From Deltaproteobacteria bacterium UBA3076 (GTDB lineage: Bacteria > Desulfobacterota > Dissulfuribacteria > Dissulfuribacterales > UBA3076): a DNA stretch of 7,198 nt. The DNA is taken from positions 1-7,198 of the forward strand of contig DFBQ01000228.1 of NCBI GenBank assembly GCA_002367355.1, read 5' to 3'. Under the pieces are notes generated by a model. The model was not told where the DNA came from, searched no databases, and saw only the letters and a list, made by a program, of their open reading frames with translations. A program made the position numbers and the translations under genes. Of the stretch, positions 1 to 6,068 are shown one piece after another (position 1 is the stretch's first letter; every line of letters begins with the position of its first letter).

Positions 1-25
1 ACATTTCTTTGAAAGAATGCTCATA

Positions 26-75
26 TAATCTACCTCTCAAAATTATAGGTGAAATAGGGTAGATTACATATAATC
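26..75. repeat. Inverted and direct repeats near the window edge
   Basis: TAATCTACC at 26-34 is the exact reverse complement of GGTAGATTA at 58-66, with a 23-nt spacer. CATATAATC also occurs as a direct repeat at 22-30 and 67-75. The arms are short and the loop is long with no T-run, so this is not a convincing terminator; it may be an operator or the end of something upstream of the window. No gene is seen from 1 to 257. Confidence 0.3.
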
Positions 76-257
76 CATCATGTCAATATTGTCTACTGTT
101 AATAAATCTTAATTAATATTAGCGGGTTACTCTCTATATCAAACTGAACCAGTACCACGGCAGATAGGATACCGTATCAAGAAATATGGTTTGCGCCCGC
201 CCGGATCAGGTTAATCCATTCAGAGGTTCATAGGTTACATAAATACCTTACGAGTTT

Positions 258-291
258 GTACAAAAACGGATCTAATCTTACAAAAATGTAA
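258..291 (+). promoter_or_regulatory. Dyad-box pair upstream of the porin gene
   Basis: TTACAAAAATGTAA at 278-291 is a perfect TTACA-N4-TGTAA palindrome, identical to the box at 1819-1832 in front of amtB. A degenerate copy (GTACAAAAACGGAT, 10 of 14 matches) lies 20 bp upstream at 258-271, on the same helical face. The pair sits 103 and 123 bp upstream of a sigma-54-like element at 381. It is probably a binding site for an activator shared with amtB; the cognate protein is unknown. A CRP/FNR-family protein, whose sites have similar 14-bp geometry, is an alternative to an NtrC-type regulator. Confidence 0.6.
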
Positions 292-380
292 TGATAATCA
301 AATAGCTTCCCCTCTCTCTTCCCATCATTTCTGTTTCTAACCTATTGTTCTGACACAATAAAAATGCTGGAAACCATGTC

Positions 381-396
381 TGGCATCAATATTGAG
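381..396 (+). promoter_or_regulatory. Weak sigma-54-like promoter for the porin gene
   Basis: TGGCATCAATATTGAG has the -24 GG and the 10-nt spacing of a sigma-54 promoter, but its -12 element reads GA instead of GC. Its first six bases and its TTG match the better promoter at 1777-1792. The perfect dyad box is centred near -122 relative to the inferred start at about 407. Position relative to the box is the main support; the imperfect -12 element keeps confidence low. Confidence 0.35.
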
Positions 397-406
397 TATA
401 GGTCAT

Positions 407-792
407 AGATAACTTGAATACAGCGTGACTGCGGACTGGATCCCAGGACCATAGAACGCCGTCAAGACTGAAAAAGGGAGGGTGGTATGAGTAAGCGAAA
501 AAAAGAATCTTAATCATGAGGTTACATGTTGGCCGGGGCAGCGACCCTCATCTGGGTGCTCTAGATTTTCAGATATTAAATTTCACAAGGCCAGAGGGAG
601 GAATCCGAGTAAGTCGTACATATTAGTACGTCGTCGAGGAGTCCGACCGATAACGCTGTGAAATTGGATATATGGAAATCTATACAACGTGGAAGGTACT
701 GTCCGTATCTGCAGCATGGAGAGAGGTAAGGCGGCAATTTAGCTGCCCAATCCGGATATTATCAATTAACAGTCGGAAAAGGAGGGAGTTTG
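407..792 (+). other. Long leader region before the porin gene
   Basis: This stretch of nearly 400 bases has no recognisable gene. It contains an 8-codon ORF at 487-513 (MSKRKKES) preceded by a good Shine-Dalgarno sequence (GGGAGGG at 476-482), and short hairpins such as GGCGGC/GCTGCC (730-747, one G-T pair) and CGTAC/GTACG near 617-632. If the promoter at 381 is real, this is an unusually long 5' leader. I could match it to no riboswitch class I know. Past the 8-codon ORF the same frame has several stops, so it could also be a decayed gene start. Confidence 0.35.
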
Positions 793-1590
793 ATGAAAAG
801 GAGTGGAATTTGGAATTGGCAAAAGACAGTTTTGCTTGCGCTGGTCTGTTGCATGGTCACTGTAGGTTTTGCCAGGGCTGAAGAGGAAAAGCCCACAGCC
901 GACCTGACTGTGAGCGTGCTGAGTCAGTATATCTGGCGTGGATTTGCATTGAGTGAAGACAGTGTAGTAGTGCAGCCCTCGATGACCGTGGGCTACAAAG
1001 GATTTGCCTTTAACCTCTGGGGCAACCTGGATACTGACCCTGTTGGTGACCTCGATAACTGGAACGAGACAGACATGACTCTGTCCTATGACTGGGCTGC
1101 GGGCCCTATGGGATTCTCGGCTGGCTATATCTTCTATGCCCTGGACGGTGTTGAGGACTCTCAGGAAGTCTATTTCAGTTTAGGCATGGATATCCTGCTG
1201 AGCCCAACTGTGACTGTCTATCGCGAGATCTATCACGCCCCTCACTGGTATATAACTGCTGACATTTCTCATTCATTTGCTTTGCCCGCAGACATAAGCC
1301 TGGATCTTGGCGCACAGGTCAGTTATCTCGCATCAGATGATGAAGGTGCCTACCCGGAAGTCGACGACCATGGAAACGTCAAGGGCGAATACGATGATTT
1401 CCGCAATGGTGTGGTCTCTGTTGCCTTGAACGTGCCGGCATCTGAATACATCACAGTCACACCAGAGATATACTGGTCCTTCCCTTTGAATGGCGATTCT
1501 GAGTCGTTGACTCGTGATGCGGGCCTAAGTGTAACGGATGACAAGGATAATTTTGTCTATGGTGGCGTTTCGGTGAGCTTTGCCTTTTAA
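793..1590 (+). CDS. TorF/Gcw_chp-type putative outer-membrane porin
   Basis: Predicted outer-membrane beta-barrel of 265 residues. The ATG at 793 is preferred over the TTG one codon earlier because AAGGAGGGAG lies at the usual distance upstream. Residues 1-29 form a signal peptide: basic N-terminus, hydrophobic core LLALVCCMVTVGF, and an ARA|EEE signal peptidase I site. SQYIWRGF (residues 44-51) followed by QPSMTVGYKGFAFNLWGN is typical of the TorF/Gcw_chp family of putative porins. Alternating aromatic/hydrophobic strands follow to a C-terminal VSFAF, the terminal-phenylalanine signal of outer-membrane proteins. Family members are often found beside amtB-glnK in proteobacteria (recalled, not searched), which fits the next genes here. 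Its substrate is unknown; passage of ammonium or small nitrogen compounds is inference. It may share its regulator with amtB through the dyad boxes. Confidence 0.75.
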   Translation: MKRSGIWNWQKTVLLALVCCMVTVGFARAEEEKPTADLTVSVLSQYIWRGFALSEDSVVVQPSMTVGYKGFAFNLWGNLDTDPVGDLDNWNETDMTLSYDWAAGPMGFSAGYIFYALDGVEDSQEVYFSLGMDILLSPTVTVYREIYHAPHWYITADISHSFALPADISLDLGAQVSYLASDDEGAYPEVDDHGNVKGEYDDFRNGVVSVALNVPASEYITVTPEIYWSFPLNGDSESLTRDAGLSVTDDKDNFVYGGVSVSFAF

Positions 1591-1605
1591 GTCCTCCTAT
1601 CCTCA

Positions 1606-1645
1606 GTGACAACCAACTGGGGGAAGCACACCGGTTGGTTGTCAC
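1606..1645 (+). terminator. Strong stem-loop after the porin gene
   Basis: GTGACAACCAACTGG (1606-1620) pairs with CCGGTTGGTTGTCAC (1631-1645): 15 bp with one G-T wobble and a 10-nt loop, starting 15 nt after the porin stop codon. No T-run follows, so it is not a classical intrinsic terminator. It may limit readthrough into the amtB control region or protect the 3' end of the porin mRNA. Confidence 0.55.
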
Positions 1646-1653
1646 GCTATATG

Positions 1654-1703
1654 TTACAAAAATGTAGCATTTTGGGAAAGAAATTACAAAAATGTAGCAT
1701 TTT
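1654..1703 (+). promoter_or_regulatory. Two tandem dyad boxes (upstream activator sites)
   Basis: TTACAAAAATGTAG occurs at 1654-1667 and again at 1684-1697, exactly 30 bp apart (about three helical turns). Identity extends for 20 bp (to 1673 and 1703), so the second copy probably arose by local duplication. The centres fall near -142 and -112 relative to the start predicted from the sigma-54 promoter at 1777, the usual place for enhancer-binding protein sites. Each unit also contains an overlapping dyad, AAAATG-TAG-CATTTT. The binding protein is unknown; an NtrC-family activator is the leading guess from position. Confidence 0.7.
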
Positions 1704-1776
1704 CAAATACGCTAAGGAGGTATCAAAAAATCAAAAGAGCATAGGAAAACAGTAGGTTGAATGAAAATTTCGGTCG

Positions 1777-1792
1777 TGGCATTAGACTTGCT
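1777..1792 (+). promoter_or_regulatory. Sigma-54 (RpoN) promoter of the amt operon
   Basis: TGGCATTAGACTTGCT matches the -24/-12 consensus TGGCAC-N5-TTGC closely, with GG (1778-1779) and GC (1790-1791) separated by exactly 10 nt. The inferred start is about 1803, placing the amt remnant and amtB downstream with a leader of about 180 nt to the amtB ATG. Sigma-54 control of ammonium transport genes by an NtrC-type activator is well established, and two putative activator sites lie 93 and 123 bp upstream. Confidence 0.75.
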
Positions 1793-1797
1793 GAATA

Positions 1798-1832
1798 TTA
1801 CATTTTTAGTTGGCAAGATTACAAAAATGTAA
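1798..1832. promoter_or_regulatory. Second dyad-box pair over and after the start site
   Basis: TTACAAAAATGTAA at 1819-1832 is a perfect copy of the dyad. TTACATTTTTAGTT at 1798-1811 is an imperfect copy in the inverted sense (11 of 14 matches to TTACATTTTTGTAA), 21 bp away. Relative to the predicted start at about 1803 the centres are near +2 and +23, so bound protein would be expected to hinder this promoter, or to serve a further promoter downstream. An element at 1927-1940 (TGG...AGC) has the right distance but 9 instead of 10 bases between GG and GC. Confidence 0.55.
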
Positions 1833-1854
1833 ATTCTAAGAGAGGAGAAGATGT

Positions 1855-1953
1855 ATGGCTCAGAATCAATCAGGAGATACTGAATTTATACTGACTGCAG
1901 CAGCACTGGTATTGCTGATGAACCCATGGACAAAAATAGCCTGCAACACTTAA
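1855..1953 (+). pseudogene. Truncated ammonium transporter (amt) N-terminal remnant
   Basis: A 32-codon reading frame begins at ATG 1855 behind AGAGGAGAAG. Its residues 6-24 (SGDTEFILTAAALVLLMNP) align without gaps to residues 3-21 of the intact AmtB (TGDTAFMLIASALVMLMTP), 12 of 19 identical, and the similarity stops exactly where AmtB continues GLALFYGG. The rest (WTKIACNT, stop) is unrelated, and the other forward frames do not resume the Amt sequence before 1981. The codons differ at many synonymous positions, so this is not a recent copy of the neighbour. The best reading is the stump of an older paralogous amt gene whose body was deleted, leaving promoter, ribosome-binding site and first transmembrane half-helix. 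It could still be translated as a leader peptide ahead of amtB, whose ATG lies 27 nt after its stop. Confidence 0.6.
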
Positions 1954-1980
1954 TTTGATTGAAACGAAAGGAATAGGATA

Positions 1981-3198
1981 ATGAATACAGGTGATACAGC
2001 CTTTATGTTAATAGCCAGTGCCCTTGTCATGCTTATGACACCGGGGCTGGCATTATTCTACGGTGGACTTGTACGTTCCAAGAACGTCCTTGGCACCATT
2101 ATGCACAGTTTCATCTGCCTGGGAATAGTCTCTATTATTTGGGTTGTCTATGGTTACTCCCTGGCATTTGGCCCTGATATCGGTGGACTCACAGGAAACC
2201 TTGACTGGATGTGGCTAAAGGGCGTGGGCACAAAAGTAGGCCCCTACTCCGATACTATCCCGGATCTGCTCTTCTGCGCATTTCAACTGATGTTTGCCAT
2301 CTTGACTCCGGCCCTGATAACCGGAGGCTTTGCCGAGAGAATGAAATTCTCTGCCTTTTTGATATTCACCGTGCTGTGGAGCTCTCTGATCTACATGCCG
2401 ATCTGTCACTGGGTCTGGGGAGGCGGATGGCTTGGAAGCCTGGGGGCCCTGGACTTTGCCGGGGGGACAGTAATCCATATCAATTGCGGCTTTGCAGCCT
2501 TGGCGGCTGCCATGATAATAGGCAAGAGAAAAGGATGGGGTCGAGGAGAGTCATTTCATCCGAACAACCTGCCGATGACCGTTCTGGGGGCTGGCATATT
2601 GTGGTTTGGCTGGTTTGGGTTTAACGCGGGCAGTGCCCTTGCAGCCGATGAAACCGCTGCTTTGGCTTTCTTTACTACGCAGGTGGCAACTGGAGCGGCC
2701 GCCCTCTCATGGATCATTGCTGAATGGATACTCCGGGGAAAGCCCACAACCCTTGGGGCCGCCTCCGGTGCAGTGGCAGGATTAGTTGCCATTACCCCTG
2801 CTGCAGGGTTTGTGGGTCCGGTGTCGGCCATAATTATCGGCCTCGTAGCTGGTGTGCTATGTTATCTGGCTGTGTTGGCCAAATCCAGGCTTGGCTACGA
2901 TGATGCCCTTGACGTGGTGGGAATACATGGTATTGGAGGAATATGGGGTGCGTTGGCCACAGGACTTTTCGCCTCTCTTGCAGTGAATCCCGGCGGTGCA
3001 AACGGTTTGTTCTTTGGAAATCCCAACCAGTTTGTTATTCAGGCAATAGGGGTTGGAGCAACCATGGCATATTCGTTTATTGGCAGTCTAATAATTCTCA
3101 AGATTATTGATGTGACAGTAGGCCTTAGGGTAACCACAGAAGAAGAGGTCCAGGGTCTGGATATCACTCAGCACAGTGAAATCGGGTATTCCCTATAA
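1981..3198 (+). CDS. amtB: Ammonium transporter AmtB/Amt family
   Basis: Inner-membrane trimeric ammonium channel of 405 residues, close to the length of mature family members; it lacks the extra cleaved N-terminal signal of E. coli AmtB and starts directly at the first membrane segment. Eleven membrane helices are expected. Family landmarks: LALFYGGLVRSKNVL (23-37); gate phenylalanines F105 and F214 (WFGFNAGSA); recruitment-site W146 in VWGGG and S218; conserved D158 in ALDFAGG; the twin pore histidines H166 (VIHINCG) and H316 (GIHGIGG). The C-terminal tail GLDITQHSEIGYSL is the conserved cytoplasmic segment involved in gating and PII contact. AAAGGAATAGG precedes the ATG. The PII gene follows after 75 nt, the usual amtB-PII pairing in which unmodified PII plugs the channel. 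Expression probably comes from the sigma-54 promoter at 1777. Confidence 0.96.
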   Translation: MNTGDTAFMLIASALVMLMTPGLALFYGGLVRSKNVLGTIMHSFICLGIVSIIWVVYGYSLAFGPDIGGLTGNLDWMWLKGVGTKVGPYSDTIPDLLFCAFQLMFAILTPALITGGFAERMKFSAFLIFTVLWSSLIYMPICHWVWGGGWLGSLGALDFAGGTVIHINCGFAALAAAMIIGKRKGWGRGESFHPNNLPMTVLGAGILWFGWFGFNAGSALAADETAALAFFTTQVATGAAALSWIIAEWILRGKPTTLGAASGAVAGLVAITPAAGFVGPVSAIIIGLVAGVLCYLAVLAKSRLGYDDALDVVGIHGIGGIWGALATGLFASLAVNPGGANGLFFGNPNQFVIQAIGVGATMAYSFIGSLIILKIIDVTVGLRVTTEEEVQGLDITQHSEIGYSL

Positions 3199-3208
3199 AT
3201 AATCCCCT

Positions 3209-3612
<404 letters not shown>

Positions 3613-3646
3613 TGTCTGAACGGAAAGGCCGTTCAGACAGAATTTT
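3613..3646 (+). terminator. Probable terminator after the PII gene
   Basis: TGTCTGAACGG (3613-3623) and CCGTTCAGACA (3629-3639) form a perfect 11-bp stem with a 5-nt AAAGG loop, beginning at the base after the PII stop codon. The tail is GAATTTTGAATT, with only four T, so termination may be incomplete and some transcription could continue into glnA. Confidence 0.65.
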
Positions 3647-3674
3647 GAATTCTAAATTTTGAATTTTGAATTTA
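3641..3674. repeat. TTTTGAATT-type AT-rich repeat
   Basis: AATTTTGAATT recurs in overlapping form (3641-3651, 3656-3666, 3663-3673), with a mirror-like CTAAATTT in between. Strings of this type are scattered through spacers in a number of environmental bacterial genomes (recalled). It gives rise to a long but spurious minus-strand reading frame running antisense into glnA. Confidence 0.55.
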
Positions 3675-3760
3675 AAAAAGGAAATGACCTTAATATGCTA
3701 ATTGTCCTTGACCTAATCCGGACAAGCTGGAACCAAACAGGTTTGAAGATAAAAAAATTG

Positions 3761-3834
3761 ATCACGAAAGCACGAAGACACGAAAGCCTAAATGTTGTTT
3801 TATTTCGTGCTTTCAATCTTTCGTGTTTTCGTGA
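3761..3834. repeat. CACGAAAG interspersed repeat forming a large inverted repeat
   Basis: The left arm ATCACGAAAGCACGAA (3761-3776) pairs with TTTCGTGTTTTCGTGAT (3818-3834), with a G-T mismatch. Further CACGAAAG on the left (3779-3786) and TTTCGTGCTTTC (3803-3814) on the right continue the same 8-9 bp periodicity, in a structure about 74 bp long. It resembles the (N)CACGAAR family of spacer repeats seen in several bacterial lineages (recalled). With the AT-rich repeat it fills most of the PII-glnA gap, where no coding gene is seen. Confidence 0.6.
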
Positions 3835-3946
3835 TTGTGTTTCAGAATTTTCTGCCAGAAAAAATGCGAAAATAATTACCAAGGTACTATGTAGTGAAAA
3901 ATAGAATTTTTCAACGAAATCAACTATATAAAAGGAGAAGTATCTT

Positions 3947-5359
3947 ATGACACCAAAACAGGTATTGGACATGGCCAATGAGAAGGACCTCAAGGTAGTT
4001 GACCTTCGCTTCCTTGACTTCCTTGGATTGTGGCAGCACTTTACAGTGCCTTTAAGCGAACTGGATGAGACCAGCTTTGAAGACGGCTTCGGCTTTGACG
4101 GTTCGAGCATTCGCGGATGGCAGCCAATCCATGCCAGTGACATGCTCGTTGTCCCGGATTCAACCACGGCCCAGATAGATCCATTTTTCGCAGAACCAAC
4201 ACTGGTTTTGATCGGGGACATCGTAGACCCTATAACCAGGGAGCCATATTCCAGAGACCCAAGGAACATAGCAAAGAAGGCCGAGGCCTATCTCAAGGGC
4301 ACAGGCATTGGCGACACCGCGTACTTCGGGCCTGAGGCCGAATTCTTCATCTTTGACGATGTGCGCTATGATAATGCCAGCAACGGCTGCTTCTACGAGG
4401 TAGATTCAGTAGAGGGTACCTGGAACACTGGAAGGGACGAAGGCCCCAACCTTGGATACAAGCCACGCCACAAAGAGGGTTACTTCCCTGTTCCGCCCAC
4501 GGACAAATTCCAGGACTTAAGGACCGAGATGCTGCTTACGCTGGAGCAGGTCGGCATTGAAGTCGAGTGCCAGCACCATGAGGTAGCTACTGCAGGACAG
4601 GCGGAAATCGATATGCGTTTCAAGTCTCTTGTTCAGATGGGCGACCAGCTCATGTGGTTCAAGTATGTGCTTAAAAATGTTGCCTACCGCCACGGCCGTA
4701 CTGTCACCTTCATGCCTAAGCCGCTCTATGGTGATAACGGCACTGGCATGCATATACATATCAGTATATGGAAGGATGGCCAGCCTACCTTTGCAGGCGA
4801 CAAGTATGCCGGGCTTTCTGAGAATGGTATGTATGCCATGGGCGGCATCCTCAAGCACTGCCCTGCCCTGTGCGCCTTCACCAATCCCTCAACCAATTCT
4901 TACAAACGCCTCGTGCCTGGTTTTGAGGCCCCGGTAAACCTGGCCTACTCAAGCCGCAACAGGAGCGCTGCAGTCCGTATCCCTATGTATTCCGATTCTC
5001 CCAAGGCCAAAAGGGTCGAGTTCAGGACCCCGGATCCCTCCTGCAACGGGTACCTGGCCTTCTCTGCAATGCTGATGGCAGTCATTGACGGCATTGAAAA
5101 CAGAATCGATCCCGGTGAGCCCATGGACAAGAACATCTATGATCTACCCCCTGAGAAACTGGCCAATATTCCCTCAGCCCCTGGCTCTCTGGATGAGGCC
5201 CTGGCAGCACTTAAGGAAGACCAGGAATTCCTGTTAAAGGGCGGTGTCTTTACACAGGATGTCATTGACATGTGGATCGACTACAAGACAGAAAACGAGA
5301 TCAATACGGTCAAACTGCGTCCTCATCCATATGAGTTCTTCTTGTACTTTGATGTTTAA
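3947..5359 (+). CDS. glnA: Glutamine synthetase type I
   Basis: Makes glutamine from glutamate, ammonium and ATP; a cytoplasmic dodecamer of 470-residue subunits, the usual GSI length. The beta-grasp domain holds [12 protein letters not shown] (48-59; D51 is the ammonium-site aspartate). The catalytic domain has FGPEAEFF (127-134; metal-binding E130/E132), E212 in [23 protein letters not shown] (264-273; H269/H271), the flap glutamate E327 in [18 protein letters not shown] with R337/R339, and [10 protein letters not shown] (356-365). KNIYDLPPE (395-403) carries the adenylylation tyrosine Y398, so activity is probably controlled by GlnE. The usual NPYL after PDPS reads NGYL (367-370). AAAGGAGAAG (3931-3940) precedes the ATG. 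Unlike amtB it has no visible sigma-54 element or TTACA-N4-TGTAA box within its 334-bp upstream gap, so it relies on readthrough or an unrecognised promoter. Confidence 0.97.
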   Translation: MTPKQVLDMANEKDLKVVDLRFLDFLGLWQHFTVPLSELDETSFEDGFGFDGSSIRGWQPIHASDMLVVPDSTTAQIDPFFAEPTLVLIGDIVDPITREPYSRDPRNIAKKAEAYLKGTGIGDTAYFGPEAEFFIFDDVRYDNASNGCFYEVDSVEGTWNTGRDEGPNLGYKPRHKEGYFPVPPTDKFQDLRTEMLLTLEQVGIEVECQHHEVATAGQAEIDMRFKSLVQMGDQLMWFKYVLKNVAYRHGRTVTFMPKPLYGDNGTGMHIHISIWKDGQPTFAGDKYAGLSENGMYAMGGILKHCPALCAFTNPSTNSYKRLVPGFEAPVNLAYSSRNRSAAVRIPMYSDSPKAKRVEFRTPDPSCNGYLAFSAMLMAVIDGIENRIDPGEPMDKNIYDLPPEKLANIPSAPGSLDEALAALKEDQEFLLKGGVFTQDVIDMWIDYKTENEINTVKLRPHPYEFFLYFDV

Positions 5360-5372
5360 TCGTTGTGCGTCG

Positions 5373-5400
5373 GGCACTATTTAGGGGGCCGTGCCTCTTT
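5373..5400 (+). terminator. Weak terminator-like hairpin after glnA
   Basis: GGCAC (5373-5377) and GTGCC (5391-5395) can pair around a 13-nt loop, followed by TCTTT. It starts 13 nt after the glnA stop codon. The stem is only 5 bp, so this is a weak candidate, though no better one is seen. Confidence 0.3.
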
Positions 5401-5409
5401 AATGGGATG

Positions 5410-5640
5410 TGGTCCTCTTGATTACATCCGATTGCTGCGGAAATAATCATCCGCAGCACGAGATTAGCCTTTCCACTCCGCCCCAGGGCATCTACAATCC
5501 CGAGTCGTTTGGCCAATTGATACAAAAGCCACACCGTCCCTATATTCAGACCCTGTCGGGTCTTGACTGTCCTGTCTGAAACTTTATTAAGCGCAACCAA
5601 AGAGGAAAGGAACTTTACAAGGACATAGTAAGAGATTATA
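5410..5640 (-). pseudogene. Decayed IS1634-like transposase fragment
   Basis: An open stretch on the minus strand between glnA and the tRNA encodes GLNIGTVWLLYQLAKRLG followed by IVDALGRSGKANLVLRMII (roughly 5445-5552). This resembles the N-terminal part of IS1634-family transposases, where a conserved (S/N)IG..WLLYQLAKRLGI..ALG segment precedes GKLALWQVIARVIDQGSRLS; the RVIDQGSRLS part is not recognisable here. There is no credible start: the only upstream ATG lies inside the tRNA gene. The catalytic domain is absent, and the frame runs into the antisense of glnA. It is a relic from recalled family resemblance; the boundaries are approximate, and no terminal inverted repeats or target duplication were found. 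Confidence 0.5.
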
Positions 5641-5642
5641 CA
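5614..5642 (+). promoter_or_regulatory. Sigma-70 type promoter of tRNA-Arg
   Basis: TTTACA (5614-5619, 5 of 6 to TTGACA) and TATACA (5637-5642, 4 of 6 to TATAAT) are separated by exactly 17 bp. The predicted start near 5650 lies about 12 nt upstream of the mature tRNA 5' end. The promoter lies at the edge of the transposase relic. Confidence 0.6.
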
Positions 5643-5661
5643 CGAATCGGTCATTGGATTC

Positions 5662-5738
5662 CCGCCCATGGCTCAACTGGATAGAGCAGCGGACTTCTAA
5701 TCCGCAGGTTGCAGGTTCGAATCCTGCTGGGCGGACCA
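5662..5738 (+). tRNA. tRNA-Arg (anticodon TCT)
   Basis: A complete 77-nt cloverleaf can be drawn. The acceptor stem CCGCCCA (5662-5668) pairs with TGGGCGG (5728-5734); the D arm is GCTC/GAGC (5671-5687); the anticodon stem GCGGA/TCCGC (5689-5705) holds loop CTTCTAA with anticodon TCT at 5696-5698, reading AGA/AGG arginine codons. The T arm is GCAGG-TTCGAAT-CCTGC (5711-5727). The discriminator is A and CCA is encoded (5736-5738). It has its own promoter and an intrinsic terminator. tRNA 3' ends such as this are common integration sites. Confidence 0.97.
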
Positions 5739-5748
5739 GTAAAATCAG

Positions 5749-5783
5749 GCATTTATGGCTTTACGCTATGAGTGCTTTTTTTT
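5749..5783 (+). terminator. Intrinsic terminator of tRNA-Arg
   Basis: GCATTTATGGC (5749-5759) and GCTATGAGTGC (5765-5775) pair over 11 bp, with three G-T wobbles and a 5-nt loop TTTAC, followed directly by eight T (5776-5783). It starts 11 nt after the tRNA CCA end. Confidence 0.8.
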
Positions 5784-5810
5784 CGGTGTGATAATAGTGT
5801 GACAGGAGGG

Positions 5811-5842
5811 CCTTTTCTGCTTGCGGAAAAAGAGCTTTTTTT
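5811..5842 (+). terminator. Second terminator-like hairpin
   Basis: CTTTTCTG (5812-5819) pairs with CGGAAAAA (5824-5831) around a CTTG loop, with one wobble and one terminal mismatch; AGAGC and seven T (5836-5842) follow. It lies 28 nt beyond the tRNA terminator. There is no gene between the two, so it may be a backup or belong to a lost element. The direct repeat GTGTGA (5786-5791 and 5797-5802) lies between the hairpins. Confidence 0.4.
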
Positions 5843-6068
5843 ATGGTGCTATGTCATGAAAGAATTTTGAGGAAATTTCGGGCAGAATCGCCCTTGAGAA
5901 ATTGCTTTTCAAAGAAAAATTCAATTGCCTCAGAATTGCCTTTATCGAAGAAGAAAAAAAGCAGCTACGCCAATGGTGAGATAGTATGTGTTTGCCTGGT
6001 GAGAGTGCCGACATCGAGAACGACTGTGAGGATATGGGTGTCACAATTTTACATTTTCTGTTAGCTGC
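5843..6068. other. Spacer without a recognisable gene
   Basis: Both strands have open stretches, but none has a convincing start with a ribosome-binding site. The most protein-like is one plus-strand frame open from 5860 to 5976 (39 codons, beginning KNFEEISGRIALEKLLF) and again, after a single TGA, from 5980 to 6099 (40 codons, containing MCLPGESADIENDCEDMG). It resembles no family I recognise, and its end overlaps the 3' end of the minus-strand gene. It may be a decayed gene or chance. Confidence 0.3.

Noticed and set aside
672..881. A 69-codon frame overlapping the start of the porin gene
   Set aside because: It is out of frame with the porin, has no ribosome-binding site, and reads through the porin signal peptide region.
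1927..1940. A second sigma-54 promoter just before amtB
   Set aside because: There are only 9 bases between GG and GC; sigma-54 promoters are strict about 10. Kept only as a note in the dyad-box finding.
3761..3834. CRISPR array
   Set aside because: The repeated units are short and degenerate, with no unique spacers of constant length, and they form an inverted repeat rather than direct repeats.
3659..3904. An 81-codon plus-strand frame before glnA
   Set aside because: It is made almost entirely of the AT-rich and CACGAAAG repeats and has no good ribosome-binding site.
3652..4269. A 205-codon minus-strand open frame
   Set aside because: It runs antisense through the start of glnA and through the spacer repeats, and its product is low-complexity and S/R/F-rich; it is a shadow of glnA plus repeats.
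6048..6064. A further TTACA-N4-TGTAA box near the end of the secreted protein gene
   Set aside because: TTACATTTTCTGTTA has the wrong spacing and only partial half-sites, and lies at the 3' end of a convergent gene.
5843..6064. A 73-codon plus-strand gene after the tRNA terminators
   Set aside because: There is no ribosome-binding site (its ATG follows the T-run of a hairpin), no recognisable similarity, and opposing open frames compete in the same stretch.
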